This document shows, piece by piece, positions 56,901-64,000 of a DNA stretch of 64,000 nucleotides. The DNA is from Bacteroidia bacterium (GTDB lineage Bacteria > Bacteroidota > Bacteroidia > CAILMK01 > JBBDIG01), in assembly GCA_040880525.1 (NCBI GenBank), contig JBBDIG010000049.1:20530-84529 (forward strand). Reading direction: 5' to 3'. Under the pieces are notes generated by a model. That model did no database searches. It saw nothing but the letters and a program-made list of their open reading frames with translations, and was not told the DNA's origin. Within the stretch, counting starts at the first letter, position 1, and each line of letters starts with the position of its first letter. The position numbers and the translations under genes were made by a program.

Positions 56901-59900
56901 AGTAGCCGCCCTGCGGAGAAAAGCCTTGCATGGCGGTTGGGCCTTCATTGAGACAAATCGTGTCCGGTATTCCGGCATTCACTACCGGCAAAGGATGAAT
57001 AACCACTGGCTTCTCCAGCGTGTCCAGGCAGTTTTTATCAGAAATTATAACCAGCTTACTGATAAATGTATCCGCCACTCCATATTGATGTCCGGGATTA
57101 GTAGCCGATGAAGTATCGCCATCTCCAAATGTCCATTCATGTTGCATCGTTCCTGCACTCAGCGTGCTGTTGCTGGTAAACTGCGTTGTCTCTCCAAAGC
57201 AAACCGGTGGCGCGGTATAGGCTGCCAATGGTTCGGGATGGACATCCACATGTTTTAACAGAGAATCCTTACAGCCTTCAGAGGAAGTGGCCATTAATTT
57301 TACTGAATAATTTCCGGCTCCCTGGTAAGTGGCCGATGTATGCGTAGCGGTATCTGAAGTACCGTTTCCTAAAAACCAGAAATACGAGAGTGTTCCTGAA
57401 GGGATGGAAGAGCTGTTCGTAAATTGGAAATCCTGGACGTCAAAACACTGAGCAGGGTCATTCACTGTAAAATCCGCATCCGGCATGGGATGAACGATTA
57501 CATCTGAAATGGAAGTGTCGTTACAGCCTTCGGAGGTTGAGGTGATGAGCGAAACCTGAAATGTGTCTGCCCGGAAATAGTTCTTCACAGGGTAGGCGGC
57601 AGCAGAAAAGGAACTGTCTCCAAAATTCCAGTAATAACTGCTTCCTCCTGAACTCTGATTACTAAATCTAAATATGTTACCGCTGAAACACTGCTCATCA
57701 TCCGGAATATTAAAAGTGGCGACCGGCATTTGCATGAGCCTTACATTCTTTGATGTTGAATCTTTACAGCCCAATGTTGAAACGGCCACAAGCTTAACCG
57801 GATAGGTGCCGAGGCTGCTGTAGCTATGGACAGGATGCGTGGCGGAAGAAGTATCGCCATCTCCAAAGGTCCAGAGATAAGCAGCCGATCCGCTGGCTAT
57901 TGAGGTTTGATTTGAAATTTCAAATGAATTACCCTCTAAACATTGTGTACTGTCATTAATCGTAAATGCTGTGGCAGGAACGGGATGTACCATTACTTTT
58001 TGCACTAGGGTATCGCGGCAGTTGTTGCCGGTGGTTACGATGAGGCGAACGTTGAAGCTGTCTGATCCTGAATATTGGCGTGAAGGATTTTGTGAACTGC
58101 TCCAGCCTCCATCGCCAAACTCCCAGCTCCAGTTGTTGATGGCACTGCCACCGCTCGTGGAACTGTCAGCAAAGTAGGTGGTGCCGCCTTCGCAAATTTC
58201 ATTGGCGGCAAAGCCTGCCACGGGTTTATGATAGACGGTAACCGGCTTTTGCAATGTATCAACGCAGCCGGCATTTGTCGTTACGACTAACATTACGGAA
58301 TCTGTGCCTGCTGATCCAAAAGCATAAGCCGGATGCCGGATCAATGAAGTATCTCTTCCGCTGAACAACCATTCCCAACTGTTAATATTTCCTGCGCTGA
58401 CGGTTGAGGCATCCGTAAACTGGGTGCTTCCGCCAAAGCAAACGGCAGGCGCTGAAAAATCCGCCACCGGCATGGGTGATACTACCACCGGCACTGAAAC
58501 GGAATCCGTACATGAATTGCCTGAGCCGCCTTTCAGCATAATATTATAAGTACCCGGGGCGCTGAATGTCTTGGATGGGTTCGCTGAATTTGAAGCCGTC
58601 CCGTCTCCAAAAGTCCAGTTGAATACATTCATACCACTCACTGTGGGTTGAAAGGAAAAACTGTGGCCATCATAGCACTGCACCGTATCATTAATTGAAA
58701 ATGCCGGTTCCAGATTCGGATCTACAGTTACAACTCTTGCGAATGAATCAACGCAACCTTTATCAGAGGTGGCAATAAGCTGCACGGTAAAACTGCTGTC
58801 ATTATAATAGGAATGTTGAGGATGTGTGGAAGTTGAAGTATAGCCATCGCCCATGCTCCAGGAATATGAAAGGCTTCCGGGGTTGATGGAACTGGTATTG
58901 CTGAACTGAAAATCATTGACTGTAATACATTGAACGGGATTATTAACTGAAAATCCTGCTGAAGGCATGGGGTGTACAACAACCGGTTTCTCAACTGAAT
59001 CAAGGCAGCCGAATTCATTCTCCACGATCAACCGTGCGGTAAAGTTGCCGGCATTTGAGAAGGATTTCGTCACTGAAGTATCATTTGAGGTGGTATTGTC
59101 GCTGAACTTCCAGATAAAACTTTTGCCGCCTGTGCTGCTGTTGATAAAGCTGAAGCTGTTTCCGGTCCGGCACTGCGCTGAGTCAGGAATAGCATATCCG
59201 GCTACAGGCATTGGTCTGAGTTTTACCGTGTCAGATATTGAATCCACACAACCTTTATCTGAAGTGCCAAAAAGCCTGATCTCAAAACTATCTACCGAGG
59301 CATAGTTATGAACGGGGTTCACCATTGCCGAAGAATCGCCATCTCCGAATGTCCAGAGATAATTGATAAAACCGGATGCAATCTGTGATTGATTGTTGAT
59401 CACGAAGTTGTGTCCACGGATACATTGCTCATCGTCATTAACAGCAAAACTCAGTAGCGGCAAAGGATCCACGATCACATTTTGTGTGATGGTATCGCTG
59501 CAGCCATTTCCGGTAAAAACAACCAGCGTTACCGCGTAGGTGCCTCCGGTATCATAAGGATGCAGCGGGTTCTGAATGCTGTCCACGTTTCCGTCTCCAA
59601 AATCCCAGAACCATCGGTTGATGGTCCCGCCTCCTGCCAGCGATGATCTGTCAATAAAAGTGATGGTATCACCGGCACATTTTGTATTGGCATCAAAATC
59701 CGCTGTGGGTTTGAACCCAATATCCAGAGAGGTTCTGGCGCTATCGCGGCAGCCTTCAGCGCTTTCTACCCAAAGTATCGCCTGATAAGTGCCGGGTGAG
59801 TTATACGCATATGAAGGATTTGCCAGTGTGGAGGTATCACCCGTTCCGAAGTGCCAAACACGGCTTGTGATCGTTCCACTGCTGATGGAAGAGTTATCGT

Positions 59901-62226
59901 AGAAATAAGCGCTGTCTCCGATACAAACAGGTGAAACCATCATCCCGGCATCCGGCTGTGGATTTACAATTACGGGTTTTATAACGGTATCCCTACAACC
60001 ATAAATGCTGGTGGCAATTAAGCGCACCTGGTAGGTACCCGTATTATTATATGATCTTGAAGGATTTGCCTGAGTAGATGTCGTGTTGTTCCCGAAATTC
60101 CACCTGTAAGTCAGGCTGCCGGTATTTACTGTGGAAGTATTGGTAAACTGAAACTGGTTTCCTGTACGACACTGCGAAGGATCACTAATGGCAAAATCAG
60201 CCTGGGGTCCGGTTTCAATGTTAAAAGTCTGGCGGGCGGTATCTGTGCCGCATTGATTTGTTACTACCAGCAAAGCAGTATATGTCCCTGTAAAAGCATA
60301 GTGCACGGTATCAGGATTGGCAACGTTGGAAAACCCCGGGCTTCCGCCAGGAAATGTCCATGCTATACTGCTGATGGTGCCGTTGCCGTCATAGATATTA
60401 GCCGTAGGCGCCATGGCAAATGGCAGGCAACCATCACTGATAGGATTAATACTGGCAACCGGCCTGCCCATGATCTCTACGGTATCTGCAATGGTATCAA
60501 CACCGCAATTATTTTTGATTGCGAGGGTAATAATATAGGATCCACCGTCTGTAAATACTACCCGTGGATCAGGCGCAGAGTCTGAAGCAGCAGTATCCAG
60601 CATCCAGCCGGTATTGGGGCTAATGATCCATTTCCGGCTAATGTTTCCGCCTGTGGAAGTATCATTCAGATCCACTGTGATGGGTGTACATCCATTGGGT
60701 GAGGAGATGTTTTTCTCAAAGCCGGCTTTTGGAATATCGGTTACCAGCACCGAACCTTCCATAGAATCGGCTCCGCAACTATTGCTCACCAGCAGCTTCA
60801 CTTTATATACACCTGCTGAATCATAGGTTTTGTGAGGATTGCTTCCGTTGGAAGTGGTGCCATCACCAAAATCCCAGGTGAAGTTTTGAGAACCTGAACC
60901 TGTTGCACAATTAAGCCCCGTTCCATAAGAACTGTTATTGGTAAAATCCAATGTGTCCTGCCTTGCGCAAACGATAAGATTGGTGGTGTCAAAATCAGCC
61001 TTTGGCTTTTCGAAGATTTTAATATTATTAACAAAAGCAATTGTGGTATCGCAGGCATTTCCGGCTTTTACTCTTACGACATAGCAATTATCGCAGCCGT
61101 AGGTTGACATGTGGTTTTGGCCGCAGGATGTCTTGGTAAAGGTGTGATAAATGGTATCCTGTCCCTTTGTCCAGTCCCATGAGGTTACCGGAGTGCCATC
61201 TCCAAAATCCCATATAAAAGTGGTGGTTGCGGTAATATTTTTTGCATCCAGCTTAAACCAGAAAGTTTGTGGAGCACAACCGGAAGTATTTCCGGGAGAC
61301 AAAATCCCGACACTCGGATTTGTTTCGTTGATCACCGTATCCCTGAGCACTCCTACGCAGCCGTTCACGTTCACGGCCTCCACTTCCATGGCGTATACGC
61401 CAAAGCCCTGGTAGGTATGGCGCACCTGGTTAAAATTGTTTATGAGCGTATCGGGCGTTCCATCTCCCCACTTAAAGCGCCAGGAAGTAATGGTGCTGTC
61501 AGTTGATTTATTATAAGGACATATTTCATAGGAAGCGTTGGAAGCATTTCCAAAACACGAAACGAATGGTGAAAAGACGTTGCAGCTATCATCAATGTAT
61601 GGCATAGGGCGCCTTATTACGTGTACCGTATCAGTAAAAGTATTGACGCAGCCGTTCGGATCCGTTACTTGCAGAGAAACCAGAAAAGAGGTATCGCCAG
61701 GTCCGATGGCATCAAATATATGTACCGGATGATCGTCTGTAGATGAATCGGCAGCACCGGAACTGGTATCGCCAAAATTCCACAAATACTCATTATTTAA
61801 ATAAGGAGCCACTGGGGAAAAATCTATATCGAGTCCCGCGCAGGCATGATCCGGTGTAAAGTTGAATTCTGCATCGGGTGCAGAGGTTACCCTTACATTT
61901 ATGGTGATGGAATCAATGCACGAGTTGTCGTAACGGATGAGTGTAACCGGATAAATACCGGCCAGAGCAAAAGTGTGAGAGGTTGTGTCCATAATTGTAG
62001 AATCCCAGGCCGTGCTGTCATTCCACTTCCAGACGTACTTGCCAATATTACCTCCATCCGAAATAATAAAATCCGTTGGCATTCCCTGGCAAACCGGGTT
62101 TACGTTGTTGAAAGTCATCGTTCCGGGACAACTCGCAACGGAAGCCGTATTGGAGAAAGCAAAAAAAATGAGAGCCGAAACGGCCAGGAACCGGCTGATT
62201 TTAAGCTGTAAAAATCCCATATCCAT
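53998..62226 (-). CDS. Giant PKD-repeat surface protein with T9SS type B sorting domain
   Basis: This 2742-residue protein has a signal peptide (FLAVSALIFFAFSNTASVA) and, by my count of the W-FGDG motif, about 29 PKD-like domains of roughly 80-90 residues (for example YLWTFGDGDTSSATHP). Two different modules with GGYWTGTA and GGYWTGTG sit after repeat 20. The C-terminus (about 2640-2742: LWIPNAFTPETGPEGVRLF) is a gliding-motility-associated type B sorting domain. This is the layout of SprB-like filamentous adhesins, secreted by the type IX system. Start could also be ATG 62220. Confidence 0.93.
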   Translation of the reverse strand: MDMGFLQLKISRFLAVSALIFFAFSNTASVASCPGTMTFNNVNPVCQGMPTDFIISDGGNIGKYVWKWNDSTAWDSTIMDTTSHTFALAGIYPVTLIRYDNSCIDSITINVRVTSAPDAEFNFTPDHACAGLDIDFSPVAPYLNNEYLWNFGDTSSGAADSSTDDHPVHIFDAIGPGDTSFLVSLQVTDPNGCVNTFTDTVHVIRRPMPYIDDSCNVFSPFVSCFGNASNASYEICPYNKSTDSTITSWRFKWGDGTPDTLINNFNQVRHTYQGFGVYAMEVEAVNVNGCVGVLRDTVINETNPSVGILSPGNTSGCAPQTFWFKLDAKNITATTTFIWDFGDGTPVTSWDWTKGQDTIYHTFTKTSCGQNHMSTYGCDNCYVVRVKAGNACDTTIAFVNNIKIFEKPKADFDTTNLIVCARQDTLDFTNNSSYGTGLNCATGSGSQNFTWDFGDGTTSNGSNPHKTYDSAGVYKVKLLVSNSCGADSMEGSVLVTDIPKAGFEKNISSPNGCTPITVDLNDTSTGGNISRKWIISPNTGWMLDTAASDSAPDPRVVFTDGGSYIITLAIKNNCGVDTIADTVEIMGRPVASINPISDGCLPFAMAPTANIYDGNGTISSIAWTFPGGSPGFSNVANPDTVHYAFTGTYTALLVVTNQCGTDTARQTFNIETGPQADFAISDPSQCRTGNQFQFTNTSTVNTGSLTYRWNFGNNTTSTQANPSRSYNNTGTYQVRLIATSIYGCRDTVIKPVIVNPQPDAGMMVSPVCIGDSAYFYDNSSISSGTITSRVWHFGTGDTSTLANPSYAYNSPGTYQAILWVESAEGCRDSARTSLDIGFKPTADFDANTKCAGDTITFIDRSSLAGGGTINRWFWDFGDGNVDSIQNPLHPYDTGGTYAVTLVVFTGNGCSDTITQNVIVDPLPLLSFAVNDDEQCIRGHNFVINNQSQIASGFINYLWTFGDGDSSAMVNPVHNYASVDSFEIRLFGTSDKGCVDSISDTVKLRPMPVAGYAIPDSAQCRTGNSFSFINSSTGGKSFIWKFSDNTTSNDTSVTKSFSNAGNFTARLIVENEFGCLDSVEKPVVVHPMPSAGFSVNNPVQCITVNDFQFSNTSSINPGSLSYSWSMGDGYTSTSTHPQHSYYNDSSFTVQLIATSDKGCVDSFARVVTVDPNLEPAFSINDTVQCYDGHSFSFQPTVSGMNVFNWTFGDGTASNSANPSKTFSAPGTYNIMLKGGSGNSCTDSVSVPVVVSPMPVADFSAPAVCFGGSTQFTDASTVSAGNINSWEWLFSGRDTSLIRHPAYAFGSAGTDSVMLVVTTNAGCVDTLQKPVTVYHKPVAGFAANEICEGGTTYFADSSTSGGSAINNWSWEFGDGGWSSSQNPSRQYSGSDSFNVRLIVTTGNNCRDTLVQKVMVHPVPATAFTINDSTQCLEGNSFEISNQTSIASGSAAYLWTFGDGDTSSATHPVHSYSSLGTYPVKLVAVSTLGCKDSTSKNVRLMQMPVATFNIPDDEQCFSGNIFRFSNQSSGGSSYYWNFGDSSFSAAAYPVKNYFRADTFQVSLITSTSEGCNDTSISDVIVHPMPDADFTVNDPAQCFDVQDFQFTNSSSIPSGTLSYFWFLGNGTSDTATHTSATYQGAGNYSVKLMATSSEGCKDSLLKHVDVHPEPLAAYTAPPVCFGETTQFTSNSTLSAGTMQHEWTFGDGDTSSATNPGHQYGVADTFISKLVIISDKNCLDTLEKPVVIHPLPVVNAGIPDTICLNEGPTAMQGFSPQGGYWTGTALDSAGIFNPATAGAGTFTLTYHYTIPATGCEDSATKPVVVIPFPQVDAGQNDTVCINAGIINFSGYTPAGGYWTGTGITDSAAGTFDPAAAGTGAHSVRYIYSDGSTGCTDTSEKSVVVNPKPNASFAIDTQQCRNVSFQLINNSTGASNYFWSMGDGAVYNSSSPSHQYADTGSYFVRLVASSNAGCTDTASGPTAIVINPPTASFTLQPDSGCADLNVSFDNTSTGRFLNYIWDFGTGDSSLVRTPNNVDYVKKQNNDTTYAITLRVENKCGVDAHQDSVRIYPLPTAFFGTNLNNGCSPLSVKFNNLTIGNADSFYWSFGDGRISTQKDPSDQVFYADSQKVTYTISLIAWNNCGRDTFTKKITVTPNNVKAFFNIDTTEGCTPVTVHFSDLSSNSTSVSWDFGDGNISSDRNPVHTFKKGGTYTVRQFVHNGCSYDTATYEVRVHPKPQMDFSIDKLKSCDGELITFTNRTPDLSGSTWHFGDGHSTHDRSPQHRYEHPGTYLVKLVAHTQTFGCTDSVMDTIQIIEGPVAEVFPDFQRGCQPLEVDFRNFSVKAKYYVWKFGDGNTSGKDEPVHTFQDSGTHYVQLIAYNDLGCTDTGFVTIEVDPKPESRFSVLNGGGCDAPAVVNFINSSEGGTTYEWDFGNGQTSFLKEPGVQFDTLGTYTVSLKVSNQYSCFDSTAQPFTLYPRPEAAFDIDPAKGCQPLPVTFSDRTQDATEYRWFFGDGDSSQEASPTHIYYDDGTYDVMLIVKSGGSCVDTLMHSGIEVYPKPEADFEMTELNDQQRHGGVEFRNLSTDASSYLWEFGDGATSEEEHPEHRYEYARPYQIILYTTSDFGCLDTARKTLDVDFFKGLWIPNAFTPETGPEGVRLFHPKGVGMVEYEIRVFTAWGQLLWESTALDDLGRPAEGWDGYYQGKLMHQDAYIWKASATFEDGTIWQGQSLSNGTKKKIGSVTLIR

Positions 62227-62362
62227 TGGTTAATTATTTTATGTCTGATAGTGCAGTACAATGTTATTATGGATATGAAAATGTTTCCTGCGGGATTGAA
62301 TTCAATTCTTACAGGGGTAAGGACCATGCGGTGATTTCCTCTAATAGAAAGTATGCCCTGAA

Positions 62363-62370
62363 TACTTTTG
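62363..62370 (+). promoter_or_regulatory. Possible -7 promoter element of porP/sprF
   Basis: TACTTTTG matches TANNTTTG and ends 23 bases before the chosen start at 62394, in the 167-base divergent intergenic region. Confidence 0.4.
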
Positions 62371-62393
62371 AAATGGGAAAATTATTAAGCATC

Positions 62394-63503
62394 ATGAACA
62401 AAACCTTTCTATTAATTGCGGCAGGTATTTTCGGACTTCTGCACTCGGCTCACGCGCAGGATCCTACCTTCACGCAGTATTGGGCAAATCCAATTTATCT
62501 GAACCCGGCATTTGCCGGAGTCAACGGAGTCACGCGCGTATCAATGAATCATCGAAACCAGTGGAACTATGTGCCCGGCCAGTACGTAACAAGCTCGGCT
62601 TCTATTGATATGAAGACCTGCAACTGGAACAATATCGGGATCGGGCTGCTGGCCTGGCGCGATACAGAAGGCGAAGGGCTGCTCAATACCTCAGCAGCCA
62701 GTTTCGTATTTAATTATATGATCCAGAATGAAGGGAAATACCAGGTGAGTTTTGGCCTGCAGCCTACGCTCACCAACAAAACGCTGGACTGGGAGCGGCT
62801 GGTATTCAGTGATCAGCTCGATCCTGTGTTTGGCGTTAACCGCCCTTCTGCCGGAGAGGCTCCGGCCATTGACAGCCGCTCATTCTTTGATTTCTCAGCA
62901 GGAATAATGTGGAGATTCTTTACCCGTACAAAAAACCGGGACGATCTCTACAGCAATGTCGGCTTGGCTGTAAATCACATTATGCAGCCCAATGAATCAA
63001 TCCTGGGCGAAGATTCCAAATTGCCGTTGAGGCTCACTGCACATGCCGGAACTGTAATACCCATCAGCAATTACAGAGCACAGAAAAAAATTGCCCTCGT
63101 TCCGCACGCAAAACTGGAATTTCAGCGGTTTGATAATGTGGGCCTCAAAAACACCATCAGCGAATTTGACGCTGGTTTTTATATAATGCGTGAGCCGGTA
63201 CTTTTCGGATTGAATTATCAATCCAACACCAACTTTAATTTTAAGAACGGGAAAGCCGTATCGGTGGTGGCCGGATTAAAAGGCGTATTCAGCAACAGTT
63301 TCAATTATATGATCTCCTACAGCTATGATATTAATGTAGCAGGATTAAGCCGCAGCAATGTCGGCACGCACGAAATTGGCCTCACCCTGATGTTTGATGA
63401 AGTTTGCTTCATCGGCTTCGGTGGAAAGAATGGGCCGGGTGGCAGCAAAGAACCCCGGAAATGTTTCGATTATAAAAAGAAGGGCATTATCCCGATTTTC
63501 TAG
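62394..63503 (+). CDS. PorP/SprF family type IX secretion-associated outer membrane protein
   Basis: The 369-residue protein has a signal peptide (FLLIAAGIFGLLHSAHAQ) and the family's diagnostic start of the mature part (QDPTFTQYWANPIYLNPAFA), followed by an outer membrane beta barrel. SprF is needed for secretion of the SprB adhesin in Flavobacterium, and type B cargo genes are often next to such a gene. It is divergent from the giant PKD protein and probably serves it. The frame is open from 62226, but residues before ATG 62394 lack signal features. Confidence 0.92.
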   Translation: MNKTFLLIAAGIFGLLHSAHAQDPTFTQYWANPIYLNPAFAGVNGVTRVSMNHRNQWNYVPGQYVTSSASIDMKTCNWNNIGIGLLAWRDTEGEGLLNTSAASFVFNYMIQNEGKYQVSFGLQPTLTNKTLDWERLVFSDQLDPVFGVNRPSAGEAPAIDSRSFFDFSAGIMWRFFTRTKNRDDLYSNVGLAVNHIMQPNESILGEDSKLPLRLTAHAGTVIPISNYRAQKKIALVPHAKLEFQRFDNVGLKNTISEFDAGFYIMREPVLFGLNYQSNTNFNFKNGKAVSVVAGLKGVFSNSFNYMISYSYDINVAGLSRSNVGTHEIGLTLMFDEVCFIGFGGKNGPGGSKEPRKCFDYKKKGIIPIF

Positions 63504-63608
63504 TCGTGCCGCGTTTTAGCTATCTTAGTTGTACCGTATCGGTCCTGCCGAAAAACAATGTGCCTTTCGCAGTATGGTGTCATTATCGTTTCACAGCGTT
63601 TTTTATTT

Positions 63609-63640
63609 AGCTTGCGTTTTTCAGAGCGTAGCGCAAGCTA
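63609..63640 (-). repeat. REP-like element, copy C
   Basis: AGCTTGCG and CGCAAGCT form an 8-base stem around a 15-base loop. Read on the minus strand it resembles REP-like copies A and B (AGCT, ACGCT, AAACG blocks). Confidence 0.45.
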
Positions 63641-63694
63641 ATAAATAGAGCCACCACAGCCATTGATTCATATATAAATGGAGGATTCTCCACA

Positions 63695-63712
63695 TCATAG
63701 TGCGAGCATTCG
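63695..63712. repeat. Small inverted repeat
   Basis: CGAGC and GCTCG form a stem around ATTC. No T-run follows. It lies 55 bases from REP-like copy C and may belong to the same repeat family. Confidence 0.35.
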
Positions 63713-63953
63713 CTCGTACCTTCCACGAAAGGCTGATGCAGCAGTTATTGTAGCTATAACGGAGAGTATATACTACCTTTCATCCATGAATCAAAAATGC
63801 AAATTTCATGGTCAGGAAAAGCTGTACTTTATTAGCTTCGCAGTGTTTTGTGGCCGACCCCCATTATTGGTTATACAACAGTGCCTTGGAGTACAACTGT
63901 GAAAAAAAGGGCTGCTTGAGGGGATTAAGTTGATTGCTTATAGCCGGTGTCTT

Positions 63954-64000
63954 GTCCTGAAATAGGTTTACACTAAACGTAAACCCAAACATGGAAAGAT
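63954..64000 (+). mobile_element. Possible left end of an insertion sequence, cut by the window edge
   Basis: The last 47 bases begin TGTCCTGAAATAGGTTTACA, which looks like an IS terminal repeat, then an inverted repeat GGTTTAC/GTAAACC and an ATG with MER-like codons at 63991. That is the layout of an IS3-like left end. Only the edge is visible, so family and extent cannot be given. Confidence 0.35.

Larger units (their letters stand above)
63504..63953. other. Intergenic region with REP-like hairpins
   Basis: About 450 bases after porP/sprF hold no gene I can support; a 74-codon frame from 63678 has no domain or signal. Two hairpin repeats are present. Confidence 0.5.

Noticed and set aside
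54000..62200. Repeated DNA that could suggest a CRISPR-like or satellite array
   Set aside because: The repeats are protein-coding PKD units of about 250 bases with diverged DNA, not short identical repeats with spacers.

Overview
The window looks like a chromosomal segment of a Bacteroidota bacterium. It is probably from the Saprospiria/Chitinophagia side of the phylum, but no 16S rRNA is present to settle that. The signs are T9SS C-terminal sorting domains of both types, a giant PKD-repeat surface protein beside a PorP/SprF protein, TANNTTTG promoter elements in place of sigma70 boxes, few Shine-Dalgarno sequences, and Bacteroidota-specific families such as the 'asparagine synthetase B'-named secreted protein and the HEWGTF secreted protein. 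Nearly all of the window is vertically inherited housekeeping and surface biology. There is no prophage, CRISPR array or integron; the only hint of a mobile element is a possible IS end cut by the right edge.

Layout. 1-3230 (minus): translation block tRNA-Thr(TGT), tRNA-Tyr, tRNA-Gly, tRNA-Thr(GGT), tuf, tRNA-Trp, secE, nusG, rplK and partial rplA. 3335-4733 (minus): rpsU-xerC-hpf operon. 4804-6940: acyl-CoA dehydrogenase and a ComEA-like helix-hairpin-helix protein. 7045-11282 (plus): FMN reductase, urocanate hydratase, esterase and two lipoproteins. 11569-13431: pRiA4b-ORF3/SEC-C fusion protein, followed by a decayed Fic gene. 14310-17015 (minus): TonB-dependent receptor under a TPP riboswitch, so probably a thiamin or thiamin-precursor transporter. 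17117-21366: methyltransferase and a CheB-CheR-PAS-histidine kinase hybrid.

21633-28098 (plus): rpmH-rnpA-yidD, then S41 protease, TauE/SafE permease, M28 peptidase with a PDZ domain, tsaB and a cysteine-free tandem rhodanese protein. 28128-31277: secreted GATase-like protein, two thioredoxin-fold proteins (one without CxxC) and a small unknown ORF. 31626-36552 (minus): NlpC/P60 hydrolase, a wrecked cation transporter gene, a three-gene membrane/muramidase cassette that resembles a lysis module, and a DnaJ membrane pair. 36657-43782: CNNM/CorC protein, a large multi-PAS histidine kinase and a GT39-type membrane glycosyltransferase. 44129-48937: two T9SS type A secreted proteins, a gene broken by an amber codon just after its signal peptide, and a coiled-coil lipoprotein. 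49125-53791: M16 protease, MDR oxidoreductase and a Crp/Fnr regulator. 53998-63503: a 2742-residue PKD adhesin with a type B sorting domain, divergent from porP/sprF. 63504-64000: intergenic, with REP-like hairpins and a possible IS left end.

The most interesting points are the riboswitch-controlled receptor with its probable promoter and ribosome-site hairpin, the lysis-like cassette at 32797-35288, the giant adhesin/PorP pair, and three independently decaying genes (Fic, cation efflux, DUF2279-like). I see no convincing new defence or mobile system. All alignments and motif counts were made by eye.
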